Shown here: positions 43,362-52,634 of the stretch, piece after piece | How positions within the stretch are numbered: position 1 is the first letter of the stretch | Layout of the letters: every line of letters begins with the position of its first letter | Assembly: GCA_002311665.1 (NCBI GenBank) | Contig: DBYX01000008.1 | Location: 48,812 to 112,811 of the forward strand | DNA from: Lachnoclostridium sp. UBA1175 | GTDB taxonomy: Bacteria > Bacillota > Clostridia > Lachnospirales > Lachnospiraceae | Length of the DNA stretch: 64,000 nucleotides | Direction: 5' to 3' | The notes under the pieces: generated by a model | Seen by the model: only the letters and a program-made list of their open reading frames with translations | What the model was told of the DNA's origin: nothing | Databases searched by the model: none | Translations under genes and position numbers: made by a program

Positions 43362-43772
43362 TTATTTGGCGTTCGTCGTCTCCGTCGCGTTGATCTTCAG
43401 GTCGGTCAGCGCCTTCTTGATCAGGTCGGTCTCGTCCTTGTCACCTACGGCATAGTCGACAACGACCTCCGTCTTGGCCATATCCTTCTTCGCAAAATAA
43501 GCCTCGAGCAGGGCCTTCCAGTCCTGACCTTCCGCGAGCGTCTGCTCCTGGTCGTTGATGTACACCTTGTGCTCCTTCACCTTGATGGTGACCTTCTCCT
43601 TCTTCGCGCTCTCGTCCTCCACCACGGCCGGCTTATCGTCGTTGTTCGTGTTGAAGTACTGGTTCGCACCGAATGCACCGAGCGCAAGCACCGCGATCAC
43701 CGCTACCGCTGCCAGAGGCTTCTTGCTGCTCTTCTTCTCAACCTTCTTCTCGTTCGCATTTTCCTGTTTCAT
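43362..43772 (-). CDS. Small membrane-anchored protein of the ExbB/D-like operon
   Basis: A 136-aa protein: a Lys-rich cytosolic tail, one membrane helix (about 19-36), an acidic linker, and a small alpha/beta domain ending in VVVDYAVGDKDETDLIKKALTDLKI. The domain's strand-helix ending resembles the extracytoplasmic domain of ExbD/TolR. AAGGAG lies 9 nt before the ATG. It is the last gene of the four-gene set. The ExbD-like reading is tentative. Confidence 0.6.
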   Translation of the reverse strand: MKQENANEKKVEKKSSKKPLAAVAVIAVLALGAFGANQYFNTNNDDKPAVVEDESAKKEKVTIKVKEHKVYINDQEQTLAEGQDWKALLEAYFAKKDMAKTEVVVDYAVGDKDETDLIKKALTDLKINATETTNAK

Positions 43773-43846
43773 GTCATTTTTCTCCTTCGTTTTTTATATT
43801 TTCCGAGTAATCACTCGAGCAAACAAAATCATCGGCCGGACAACAG

Positions 43847-44428
43847 TCACTCTCCCTTTCTCTTCTCGTACTGTCCGTCCGCCAGGGCGTCATCCAGGAT
43901 GGTGACCACCTTCGCATACGTCGCATAATCCGAGTAATCGTCGATCAGAACGATCGTCTTGCGGTCCGTGTCCTTCTTCGCGATATAGTCCCGCAGGTTG
44001 TCAACCGGGACGACCTCCGCGTCCACGTACACGGTACATCCGGTGACCGTGACGAAGATCTCGCCCTCCTTCTCCGACTTCCTCTCCCGCTTCTGCGTTT
44101 CGCCGGTGCTCTCACCGCCTCCTGCCCCCTCCCCGAGGCCGAGGCCCTTGCCGGAACCGAATCCGAAACCGATGCCGAGCGCAAAGCTTAAGAACAGGCA
44201 CAGAAGCCCGATGCCCAGCGCCCACATCGCCATCTTCGCGTAGCGGCCGTTGCGCACCACCTTCTCCGGCAGGAGCTTGGGTATGCCCCACGACAGGAAC
44301 GCGAATCCGAGAAGCAGGATCAGGCTGATCACAAACAAGCCCATTTTACGCTTCTCCCACGCCTCTGCGATCGTCCTGCGCATCGGGGAGCTCGCTAGGA
44401 ATTCCGCAATTTTAATATACATCGTCAT
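43847..44428 (-). CDS. Two-helix membrane protein of the ExbB/D-like operon
   Basis: A 193-aa protein with two membrane helices (about 30-50 and 66-92), a Gly-rich then charged linker, and a small domain VYVDAEVVPVDNLRDYIAKK...TIVLIDDYSDYATYAKVVTILDDA. Its fold and size again resemble an ExbD-type periplasmic domain, and it is alike in layout to the 43362 protein. The ATG overlaps the upstream gene by 17 bases, and GGAG lies 7 nt before it. Function inferred from context only. Confidence 0.6.
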   Translation of the reverse strand: MTMYIKIAEFLASSPMRRTIAEAWEKRKMGLFVISLILLLGFAFLSWGIPKLLPEKVVRNGRYAKMAMWALGIGLLCLFLSFALGIGFGFGSGKGLGLGEGAGGGESTGETQKRERKSEKEGEIFVTVTGCTVYVDAEVVPVDNLRDYIAKKDTDRKTIVLIDDYSDYATYAKVVTILDDALADGQYEKRKGE

Positions 44429-45050
44429 AGGCGTTCTCCAACTCCTCGATTATAGCCATAATCGACTCATAGTCACCCGTCAGAATACCACCGTCTGTTC
44501 TGTCAATCGATAATAAGATCACTGTCTTTTCCTGTTTGATCGGGTCGTCCGACCCTGCCGCACGCTCCTCATCCGCCTTCTTCACACCCTCGATGTACTC
44601 GGTGAGAACCTCGCGCAGCTTGTTGAACGTGCTCTTGACACCGCCGTCCTTGAAATCGCGCTCCAGCAGCATCTGCTTGTCCATCCCGAGCACGCGCAAA
44701 TGGCGCAACCACTCCTCGGGATGATCGAAATCGTCCGCATCGTACCGGCAGCTGATGGAGACAATGAGCACGCGCCTGCCGACGACGGTGCCCTTCAGCT
44801 CCTCGATCTGCTGCTCATAGATCTGCAGATCGGCGAGCTTGCCGTTCGCCTCGTCAAGCATCTTGCCGGCCTCCTCCAGCTTCTTGTCGGCCTCAAGCAT
44901 CTCATTTTTCGCGGCGCCGGTCTCCTCCGCACACTTGAACGCATATCCGATCATAACCACGAACAGGAAAATGAAAATGATGTCCATGAACGAGGTCATT
45001 TCGATCGGCGGGTTCGGCGAAGACGCGGTCGCAGGATTTCTTCTGTTCAT
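44412..45050 (-). CDS. ExbD/TolR-like membrane protein
   Basis: A 212-aa protein. The single membrane helix NPPIEMTSFMDIIFIFLFVV contains Asp23 in the place of the proton-carrying Asp of ExbD/TolR/MotB. A coiled-coil stretch (about 45-85) and an alpha/beta domain follow (VGRRVLIVSISC, KTVILLSIDRTDGG). In ExbB-ExbD channels this subunit uses proton flow to do mechanical work. The ATG at 45050 was chosen (GAGGTG about 6 nt upstream); a GTG lies three codons earlier. It comes 21 bases after the ExbB-like gene. Confidence 0.72.
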   Translation of the reverse strand: MNRRNPATASSPNPPIEMTSFMDIIFIFLFVVMIGYAFKCAEETGAAKNEMLEADKKLEEAGKMLDEANGKLADLQIYEQQIEELKGTVVGRRVLIVSISCRYDADDFDHPEEWLRHLRVLGMDKQMLLERDFKDGGVKSTFNKLREVLTEYIEGVKKADEERAAGSDDPIKQEKTVILLSIDRTDGGILTGDYESIMAIIEELENAYDDVY

Positions 45051-45071
45051 CCGGTCCACCTCGCTGTTCCC

Positions 45072-45620
45072 TTAATTCCCGCTGCTGCCGGCCTTCTTGT
45101 ACAGCTCCTTGCTCATCTTCTCATTGACGCGCGCGAACGCGGCCTCAATGTCGTTGATCACGCGCCCCGGGCCGACCGCATCGAAAACCTTCAGCACGAT
45201 CGTGCAGATCAGACCGATCAGTGTCGTCCACATCGCCAGACCGAGGCTGGACATCAGACTCTCGATCTCAATGTCGCCCGTGCTGCTCAGGATCAGGCCG
45301 AGCACCGTGCCAAGCAAACCAAGCGACGAGAACAACGGAACCATCTGCGACCAGCACACGTACTCCGAATAGATCTTGTCATACTCCGTGCGCGCATTTT
45401 CCAGCTTCACGCTGTCGAACGTCGTGCGGATCGTCATCTTCTCCTCGATCGACATATCCGGGTCAAGGTTCTGCCCCCACTCGGTCACATCCTTCCTCGC
45501 GGAGCGGACGTCCTTGAGCACGCTCGTAAAATGCTTCCTGCTGTCCCGCAGCGCAAAGAAGCAAAACACACCCAGACACAAAATGAACGCGCAGATCACA
45601 AATGTAATACCTTCAGCCAT
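45072..45620 (-). CDS. MotA/TolQ/ExbB-like proton-channel protein
   Basis: A 182-aa membrane protein. One helix is at the start, a helical cytosolic region follows, then the paired TolQ-type helices: PLFSSLGLLGTVLGLILSS and LMSSLGLAMWTTLIGLICTI. The GLLGTVxG and TT...GL signatures are those of MotA/TolQ/ExbB stators, which form a pentameric proton channel around ExbD-type helices. GGGAG lies 9 nt before the ATG. First gene of the operon. Its length is near that of small ExbB proteins; there is no long ZorA-like tail. Confidence 0.78.
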   Translation of the reverse strand: MAEGITFVICAFILCLGVFCFFALRDSRKHFTSVLKDVRSARKDVTEWGQNLDPDMSIEEKMTIRTTFDSVKLENARTEYDKIYSEYVCWSQMVPLFSSLGLLGTVLGLILSSTGDIEIESLMSSLGLAMWTTLIGLICTIVLKVFDAVGPGRVINDIEAAFARVNEKMSKELYKKAGSSGN

Positions 45621-45859
45621 TGAATCTATCTCCCTACGTTTCAGTAAACAACCAAATACAAAGCAAACTACGCCGATACTATATTTTACCGCAGACGGGA
45701 GGGTAATTCAAGGAGAGTTTATCGGAAGGGAGAGTCGAGGGGCAATTCACTTCATAAATCGCGACTCTTCAACCGTCATTTCATCCGTACGAGGCGATGC
45801 ATCCTTTTGAATAAAGAAAAATCCACGGTGAAATGCTTGTGAAATCTACACATTAAGTG

Positions 45860-45951
45860 TTGAAATAACAACTCGAATAATTTATTCTGTAATTTAAGGT
45901 CTTTGCACCTTAACGGACACAGGGGGATGAGCTTGTCTCCCGGAGTTTTTT
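45860..45951 (+). promoter_or_regulatory. Promoter and structured leader of the vWA/lipase/CBM2 gene
   Basis: TTGAAA and TATTCT (45883-45888) are 17 bases apart. The transcript would begin near a small hairpin TAAGGT-CTTTGC-ACCTTA (45895-45912). A second hairpin, GGGGGA with TCTCCC, then TTTTTT (45922-45951) resembles an attenuator. The rest of the gap 45621-45859 shows nothing recognisable. Confidence 0.45.
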
Positions 45952-45978
45952 CAAGTTATTCATAAGGGGGTATAACAA

Positions 45979-48900
45979 ATGAATCAATCGATTCGACACA
46001 AACTGATTGATGTCGCAAAGCGTGCTGTCGCAGTTTTTCTCTGCATGGCAATGGCACTCACGATGATCGGACCATGGAAGGCCAAGGCAGCCGGCGGTGT
46101 CAAGAGACACATTGTGCTGATTCTGGATGTATCGGGGGAATCGAAGTTTTACCATTATAATTCAAATATACCGTTGTATACGGCCTCGTCACCGATGGAT
46201 CAAGTAAAAGAGGCAGCGAAGAAGTTTATAGATTCTTTGGCGTCTACTGACGATGACGTGTATGTTTCCATCATCACATACGCCGATTCAGCCGCACCGA
46301 CTTGGGAATTTACGAACAATTATAATATGTTAAGTATGACAATTGATTACATCACCCGACGAGACACTAGGAAGAACATGACTGCCGCGTTGGCGCTTGC
46401 GAAAGAGCAACTTGACTCCGTGGCCGATGAGGATTCGATCAAGTCAGTCATCCTGGTCTCGCCGGGAATGTGTGATGCGGGTGACTATGTCATCGACGGT
46501 CACTGGTCAACATTTGATACCGGCGGGAACTGGGTTAACAGAAGTACGCAAATCCCGTTTGCACACTATTCAAACGCTGCATATCTTAATGCCGTGAAAA
46601 TCAAGGCCACCGGTGCAAAAATCTACGGTATCGGCATAATGCAGATGATGGAAAATTGCCCGGACAGCGTGAAGGATCCCGCTCAGTTTTTTCAGAACGT
46701 ACTTCGCGACATCTCGAGTGTTGGCTGCTACTACCCGGTGTACGACGTGGATGATTTCACATTTGCATTCGGCCAAATGACCAAAAATGTTTTCTCGGCT
46801 TGCACAGGCAAGTTCTTTTATTCCTCCACCAATAAAAAAAGCGGAGACTTTTCCGGGACGTTTTTTTATGAAGACAACTATTTTATGACTCCCGCTACAG
46901 AGTACAATGCAAGCCTTGCAACAATGTCCATGTGCTTTGCGATGACGGCATTTGTCTCGGAGAGCAGAACACCTCAGTATGCGAATGCTATAGATCTGCT
47001 TGAAAAGTGCGGGTTCGAAGGAATTGAAGCAAACCGTTATTTCAAGGAAGAACCCAACATCGATACGATGGGCGTAGTTATAGGTTACAAGAACATCGCG
47101 ACCGTTGACGGTGAGTTTACCGTGATCGCGCTTGCAACAAGAGGTGCCGGCTACGGCAACGAATGGGCCGGCAACTTCAAGGTCGGATCTTCGGGAAATC
47201 ACTATGGATTTGGCAAGGCAAAGGATTTAGCGAAAGCTTTCTTAGACGATTATGTTGCTGCACACAGCCGGGACTTCCGAGGAGATGTGAAACTCTGGAT
47301 GACCGGTTACAGCCGCGCGGCCGCCACGGTTAATCTTCTTGCCGGAGAGATCACCAAGGCAGGAAAAATAGGAGAAGCCAATCAGATATCCGTTTCCAAG
47401 GAAAATATATATGCCTACTGCTTTGAGCCGCCGAAGGGATTGAGTTCCTCGGTTTGTTCCACTGCAGAAGCGAGGCGATACACCAACATTCATAATATCG
47501 TAAATCCGAACGATTTCGTACCGAATGTCGCAATGTCGGGATGGGGTTTCCTCCGATACGGAGTCGACGAAGCGGTCATTCCGGACGTGCGGACTGACGC
47601 TTCCTACCGTAACCGGGCTGCCAAGATGATGGCGATTTACAGTGAGATCGGTGGTCGTGAAATCAATGCCTCCTACGTCAGTCTGTCTGATTATGAGAAC
47701 CATCTGGATGAGGTATTCGAAGGAATTGTCGAGAAAGGAAAGGAGGAATTCCTTTCCGGAGCGAGATCCGTAAGTTCGTTCGTGCAAAATGCGCTTGCGC
47801 TTGACGAATGGGATGATCCGAACGGCGCATATCAGCCAACGCTCAAAAAAGATTTCCTGAACGGGAAAGAATATTCACTGGTAGGCGGGATCGTGGTATA
47901 TTTCCGTGATTGTCCGGGGTATGGGATCTTTGACAACGCATACAGTTATATGCAGGGTTTGATAGAAATGCGAAGTATTTGCAAGACGCAGTCGGGCCTA
48001 ATTTCCAAGATTGATTTGTTTTATGTGCGGGATTACAGAGAAAGCCTTAGGAATCTCATCGGTATCCTCAATCTCAAGAATAATATCTATGATGTGGACT
48101 ATTCGATTAAACAGGGGGAAGCAATCAGAGATGTGCTCTCCAGACTGACTGCACATATATCGAGAGGCATTTATGACGGTCTGGTTCAGTCAGGCGTGAC
48201 TGCAGTGCTTCGCGAGTATTACTCAAAGAATGGTGCTTTTTCAAATGTGCATTTTTCGGATATCGATTTTATAGAAGCAATCGGCGGAAAGTGGACTTTA
48301 ATCGATCTTGCTCTTTCCTTACTGATGTCAGGCAATGTCATCGACAATGCCAGAAAAATAAGCAAAAACTTTCTTGATTACCTGGAAGATCAGGGCGTCA
48401 ACGTTGATCAAGGTTTGACCTCGACGGAAAGACAAAAATTCACCAGCGCAATAGAAGTGCTTTTGCAGGCTATTGCAAGAATATCCGGCAATATAACCGC
48501 CTCGAACGAGATTCTCAGCTTGGCCTATAGTACTGAGACGATCGGTATGGCTCACTATCCGGAGCTCTGCCTGTCATGGTTACAGAGCCAGGACATCAAT
48601 TACGATTCAAACAGCGAAGCGAGCAAATGGCCTACGGCGACCAGAACTGTCTATATCAATTGTCCTGTGGATGTCGAGGCGAAGGACAGTAACGGTATCG
48701 TCGTAGCGTCCCTTGTAGACGAGTTAAAGCAGGTTACAGAAGGATATGTATTGAGTGGAATTACGGCGGATGGCGCCAAGCGTATGTATTTGCCGACCAA
48801 TGAAGCCTACACGGTTACGATCACTGCAAGAGAAGACTGCACTATGAGTTTCTCAATCAATGAGTCTGACGCCGATGATGTCTGCCAATACATTGAAAAC

Positions 48901-50238
48901 TACTACGACATTCCGATGAAGAAGGGCGATGTTGTCACAGTTACACTTCCTCAGGAATTTTTCGTGGATGACGACGGCGTCGTGACGATTGTTGAAGCGG
49001 ACAATACGCTGACAACGAAGCAGGGAACCGTCGAGGCGGATGTCATTTTACGCAACGAAGACGCGAGCGAGTCGGTTTATACCGTAACAGTGGAAAATGA
49101 CAACACTGCCGGCGGCATCTGCTACGGCGGCGGGGAGTACGTGCTCGGCGCATACGCAATGGTAAGCGCTGCAGAGTATGACGATTGCGAGTTCCTCGGA
49201 TGGTACGAGGACAATGAGTTGATCACAACAGAGCGTGAATATCGCTTCCGCGTGACGTGCAACCGTACACTGACTGCCCGTTTTGCCGGTGAGACCGAGT
49301 ACGGCCACAACGGCATCTTCAAGGCGACAGTTGTTGCCGAAGAAGGCGGTTACGTGGATTCGGATACCATTACCGCTCTGGACGGTTGTCCTTTCGAGTT
49401 GACCGCAATTCCGGATCTTGACCACGAGTTTGACGGCTGGGTAGCGGACGGCAATTGCATTATCGCAAATCCGAGCGAGCCGACAACCGAAGTCACCCTG
49501 ATCGACGAAGATGTCACATTGACCGCAAAATTCAAGGAGCCTACCGGCGACGGTCCGGTCAACCCCGGCGACGATCCGACGCACCAGGGCGGCGACACGA
49601 TCACACCGATCGACGGAGTGACTGTCACCTACAGAACGGACGCCACGTGGACCGGCGGTTACAACGGAAGTATCACCATCACCAACAACTCCGGCCGCGA
49701 GATCACCGACTGGGGAATGACATTTGACATGAACGCGCCGATCGCAGGCTTCTGGAACGCCTCGATCACCAATGCGGAAAATGGCAAATACACGATCAAA
49801 GACGGCGGCTGGAACAACCGGATCGCAGCGGGACAGTCGATAACGATTGGATTTACCGCAACCGGTTACAACATGGTATCTCCGACAAACTTCCGCGTCT
49901 TCGAGCGCAAGCCGCAGACGAACAACGGCAGCACTGCTGCCTGTACTGCGGAATTCAAGACGACTTCCTCCTGGAACGGCGGCTGTGTCGGCGAGCTGGT
50001 CATCACCAACACATCAAACACCGCCCTTACCAACTGGCGTCTCACATTCACCTGCAGCGGCCACGTGAACAGCGTCTGGAACGGCCGCCTGCTGACACAA
50101 TCCGGCACGACCTACACGGTCGGCGACGACGGCAGCCACCCGTCGATCGCACCCGGCGCAATGATCCGCATCGGCATCAACCTAAATGCAAACGGCGCGG
50201 ATGCATACCCGAAGGACCTGTCGGTGAGCGTGAACTAA
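45979..50238 (+). CDS. Secreted multidomain protein: vWA, lipase-like, two CBM2
   Basis: A 1419-aa secreted protein with a signal peptide (1-38). A vWA-type domain follows (43-275); its metal motif is degenerate (DVSGES, Asp50/Ser52, Glu where a second Ser is usual). A class-3-lipase-like alpha/beta hydrolase (about 310-640) has the nucleophile elbow GYSRA (Ser445). A helical region follows, then two InlB-like repeats (about 1020-1150), a Pro/Gly linker, and two C-terminal family-2 carbohydrate-binding modules (about 1213-1310 and 1316-1419: NNSGREITDWGM, NTSNTALTNWRL). CBM2 binds cellulose, chitin or xylan, so the enzyme may be held on plant fibre. AAGGGGG lies 8 nt before the ATG. Confidence 0.82.
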   Translation: MNQSIRHKLIDVAKRAVAVFLCMAMALTMIGPWKAKAAGGVKRHIVLILDVSGESKFYHYNSNIPLYTASSPMDQVKEAAKKFIDSLASTDDDVYVSIITYADSAAPTWEFTNNYNMLSMTIDYITRRDTRKNMTAALALAKEQLDSVADEDSIKSVILVSPGMCDAGDYVIDGHWSTFDTGGNWVNRSTQIPFAHYSNAAYLNAVKIKATGAKIYGIGIMQMMENCPDSVKDPAQFFQNVLRDISSVGCYYPVYDVDDFTFAFGQMTKNVFSACTGKFFYSSTNKKSGDFSGTFFYEDNYFMTPATEYNASLATMSMCFAMTAFVSESRTPQYANAIDLLEKCGFEGIEANRYFKEEPNIDTMGVVIGYKNIATVDGEFTVIALATRGAGYGNEWAGNFKVGSSGNHYGFGKAKDLAKAFLDDYVAAHSRDFRGDVKLWMTGYSRAAATVNLLAGEITKAGKIGEANQISVSKENIYAYCFEPPKGLSSSVCSTAEARRYTNIHNIVNPNDFVPNVAMSGWGFLRYGVDEAVIPDVRTDASYRNRAAKMMAIYSEIGGREINASYVSLSDYENHLDEVFEGIVEKGKEEFLSGARSVSSFVQNALALDEWDDPNGAYQPTLKKDFLNGKEYSLVGGIVVYFRDCPGYGIFDNAYSYMQGLIEMRSICKTQSGLISKIDLFYVRDYRESLRNLIGILNLKNNIYDVDYSIKQGEAIRDVLSRLTAHISRGIYDGLVQSGVTAVLREYYSKNGAFSNVHFSDIDFIEAIGGKWTLIDLALSLLMSGNVIDNARKISKNFLDYLEDQGVNVDQGLTSTERQKFTSAIEVLLQAIARISGNITASNEILSLAYSTETIGMAHYPELCLSWLQSQDINYDSNSEASKWPTATRTVYINCPVDVEAKDSNGIVVASLVDELKQVTEGYVLSGITADGAKRMYLPTNEAYTVTITAREDCTMSFSINESDADDVCQYIENYYDIPMKKGDVVTVTLPQEFFVDDDGVVTIVEADNTLTTKQGTVEADVILRNEDASESVYTVTVENDNTAGGICYGGGEYVLGAYAMVSAAEYDDCEFLGWYEDNELITTEREYRFRVTCNRTLTARFAGETEYGHNGIFKATVVAEEGGYVDSDTITALDGCPFELTAIPDLDHEFDGWVADGNCIIANPSEPTTEVTLIDEDVTLTAKFKEPTGDGPVNPGDDPTHQGGDTITPIDGVTVTYRTDATWTGGYNGSITITNNSGREITDWGMTFDMNAPIAGFWNASITNAENGKYTIKDGGWNNRIAAGQSITIGFTATGYNMVSPTNFRVFERKPQTNNGSTAACTAEFKTTSSWNGGCVGELVITNTSNTALTNWRLTFTCSGHVNSVWNGRLLTQSGTTYTVGDDGSHPSIAPGAMIRIGINLNANGADAYPKDLSVSVN

Positions 50239-50309
50239 ACCGTGCAGCGGAGGGGCTACCATCCGCAAAATGCAGAGACATTTCAATGAAGCGAGTTCTA
50301 TGAAGCAAG

Positions 50310-50344
50310 ATCCCCCCAGGCAGAATAAACTGTCTGGGGGAATC
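50310..50344. terminator. Hairpin after the CBM2 protein gene
   Basis: CCCCCAGGCAG and CTGTCTGGGGG pair around AATAAA. There is no T-run on the plus side, so it is an imperfect terminator or an mRNA end-stabiliser. Confidence 0.5.
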
Positions 50345-50407
50345 TGTATGTTCGGGATACATTACGCCGACGTTCTGGCTCAAACAAATGTGTTTTCGCT
50401 AACAAAA

Positions 50408-50445
50408 GACGAGAAAAGCACACCGTAGAATATGCTTTTCTCGTC
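50408..50445. terminator. Second hairpin in the 50.2-50.6 kb convergent gap
   Basis: GACGAGAAAAGCA and its exact 13-base complement around a 12-base loop. It has moderately T-rich flanks on both strands and may end either converging transcript. No gene is seen in 50239-50574. Confidence 0.55.
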
Positions 50446-50574
50446 ATTAACGATTTTAGTTAATTAGTGTCCAACAAAAGACAAATGGCTCTTACAATTC
50501 ATCGATTTATCGGCAGTCGTAAAAATCATCGCCAACCATTTCGGTTGATTGTTTAGAACCATCTTGGCTCAGTA

Positions 50575-51780
50575 TCAGTGAAGGTCATAAATCGTCCCAT
50601 CAGCAGCCACATACGCTTTAACTTTACGCGTTGATGTACTGTATGCAAGTCCGGAAATCCATCCTCCCAAACGATTAGCCGTCTTGAGTTCTTCTTCTTT
50701 TCTTGCACGATAATAAGAAGCTCCCGCGCCTTCCGGAATCATATATCCGACAACGATTCCTGCTCCGGTTCCTACTAAAGTACCAGTGAACCCACCGAGA
50801 GCTGCACCCACAAGAGTAAATCCTGCTTGAACATACTTCTTTACTTCTGCCGCGGTCTTGGAAACCTTTTCACCATTTGAAAACATTCGTGCATATCTTT
50901 CATGTAAGGCTTTGACTTCTTGAAGTTCTGATCTGTCAAGAATAATCGTCTTTTCTTCGCCTACTCTGGCAAATATGGGATAATATGTAATGGAATTACC
51001 ATTATCAAAACAACATCTGTGAGTCGGAAGATATACTCCGGAACTGCCATCCCTGGATTCACTCCATCCAACAAAGACTTTACCTGATTGCTTAGACGGG
51101 TTAAGAATTTGAGATTTTATCGTATCCCCGGTTTTTAAAACATAAGTCCTCTTAGTCTCACCTGCCGTTCCCGGATTATACACTGCAGTTATGGTCTTGG
51201 TGCGAGCTCTGTCTACCGGATAAATATCCATTCCGGATGTTACGATAGTATACGAGTTAACCGCTGTATCAGTCCCCAACAGGCACCAAGTGCGATAGTA
51301 CCCAGCTGCAGGCTTCGGAAGATTAACTCCGCTCAGGAGATTCGTCCCATAATTAACCTTAAAACTCACATTCATCGGCCCGTTGCTAGCATATTTACCC
51401 TTCCAACAAGTAACAGTATACTGCTTTGCTTTGTAAATCGGATAAAGAGTAATGTTGGATGAACGAGTAACCTTCGCACCGGCATAATAGTCAACCCTCG
51501 TAGTGTTACTTGAATTCATTGTCCATCCGATCTGATCATATCCAGTTTTCTCAAAGAAATACTCCGGTATTGTATAAGGATTTGCAGAAGGACTGGTCAC
51601 AAATCGATATTCCCCCGCATGTTGAACCCCCGACTTTACCTTTCCGCCTCTTCCCTCAAAAGAGACTGTATAGCTTGCGGCTTTTGCTGTTTCACAGCAC
51701 GGTGCCAAAGTCCCGACAAACATTGCTATTACCATCATTACAACGGTAAACAGACGCAACCCATGATTTTTTCGAACCAT
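50575..51780 (-). CDS. Secreted InlB-repeat protein with glycine-zipper helix
   Basis: A 401-aa secreted protein. The signal peptide is about 1-33 (ETAKAA), followed by about three InlB-like repeats (YTVSFEGRGG...GYDQIGWTM...LYPIY, and degenerate ones). A Gly-rich hydrophobic stretch (AGFTLVGAALGGFTGTLVG and on) could insert into membrane or oligomerise, then a short tail. A Cys pair CC occurs in the signal end and in HRCCFD. GGGGG lies 8 nt before ATG 51780. It has its own consensus promoter. Confidence 0.75.
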   Translation of the reverse strand: MVRKNHGLRLFTVVMMVIAMFVGTLAPCCETAKAASYTVSFEGRGGKVKSGVQHAGEYRFVTSPSANPYTIPEYFFEKTGYDQIGWTMNSSNTTRVDYYAGAKVTRSSNITLYPIYKAKQYTVTCWKGKYASNGPMNVSFKVNYGTNLLSGVNLPKPAAGYYRTWCLLGTDTAVNSYTIVTSGMDIYPVDRARTKTITAVYNPGTAGETKRTYVLKTGDTIKSQILNPSKQSGKVFVGWSESRDGSSGVYLPTHRCCFDNGNSITYYPIFARVGEEKTIILDRSELQEVKALHERYARMFSNGEKVSKTAAEVKKYVQAGFTLVGAALGGFTGTLVGTGAGIVVGYMIPEGAGASYYRARKEEELKTANRLGGWISGLAYSTSTRKVKAYVAADGTIYDLH

Positions 51781-51828
51781 TTTATTAACCCCCAAAAATT
51801 GATTATCCGTTCTACGCCGGATAGGAGT

Positions 51829-51857
51829 ATTTTACCAAACGCAATTTACGTTGTCAA
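51829..51857 (-). promoter_or_regulatory. Strong promoter of the 50.6 kb InlB-repeat gene
   Basis: A consensus TTGACA with TAAAAT 17 bases on, minus strand; the leader is about 45 bases with a small TATCCG/CGGATA hairpin. The rest of the gap to 52124 is featureless. Confidence 0.8.
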
Positions 51858-52124
51858 CAGCATTTACATCGATTGAAACATTTTCTCTTCCGGATTCTTT
51901 TCCCATATAAAACAATATTGGCCAAAAGCTATTTCATCTGCATTCTCAATTCATAAGAAGAACCTTTCTATGACTTTTTCACGTGACAACAAAGGATGCA
52001 TATCGTGGAAAATGCTTCCAAAATATTGTTTCATTCACAAATCTTGTTACGGAATGTATGCAATACATATAATTCCACTTTTCAAAACAAACCACTCTCC
52101 CTCATTTTCTTATGAGATTGTCAT

Positions 52125-52171
52125 AAAAAAGGCTGAACAACCACCTTATTAGGTAATTGTTCAGCCTTTTT
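52125..52171. terminator. Bidirectional terminator after the Sel1 gene
   Basis: AAAAAGGCTGAACAA and TTGTTCAGCCTTTTT form a 15-bp perfect stem with A/T tracts on both sides, 20 bases past the minus-strand stop. Confidence 0.88.
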
Positions 52172-52190
52172 GTGATTCATACCCAACTAC

Positions 52191-52610
52191 TTATTCTTCA
52201 ATATCCGAAAGCATATCGTACGCCGTCTCGTAGCCCGCATTGGCCGAGCGCTTCAACCACTTGATCGCCTCTGCCTTATTATTCTCGGGATCCTTTGCCA
52301 TCAGGATTTTTGCAACATTGTACATTGCCTCGGGCACTCCCTGCCCTGAGGCCAGCAGGAACCAATCAAGCGCCTTGTCCTGATCCGGTTCCGTTCCGCG
52401 GCCGGACCAATGCATAAAGCCAACAAGGAACTGCGACAGCGCGTCACCATCCTTCGCCGCAACATTCAGATAGCGGAATGCACGGTCCAAATCCTGATCG
52501 ACGTTCATCCCGAAATAGAACTCCTTGCCCAGAAAGGCGCACATCTCAGGGTCACCTTCCTCGCACAATTGAATAACCGCATTCAATTTGGTCTGCATTT
52601 CCTCATCCAT
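52191..52610 (-). CDS. Small Sel1-repeat protein
   Basis: A 139-aa protein with three Sel1 (SLR) helical repeats (LGKEFYFGMNVDQDLDRAF; LVGFMHWSGRGTEPDQDKAL; and a KA(E/D)AIKWLKRSANAG type). Sel1 repeats make protein-protein contacts. GAGAGG lies 7 nt before the ATG. It lacks a signal peptide. It follows the 52635 gene by 24 bases and ends at a strong terminator. Confidence 0.82.
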   Translation of the reverse strand: MDEEMQTKLNAVIQLCEEGDPEMCAFLGKEFYFGMNVDQDLDRAFRYLNVAAKDGDALSQFLVGFMHWSGRGTEPDQDKALDWFLLASGQGVPEAMYNVAKILMAKDPENNKAEAIKWLKRSANAGYETAYDMLSDIEE

Positions 52611-52634
52611 ACGTTTTCCTCTCTTATTGTCCGC

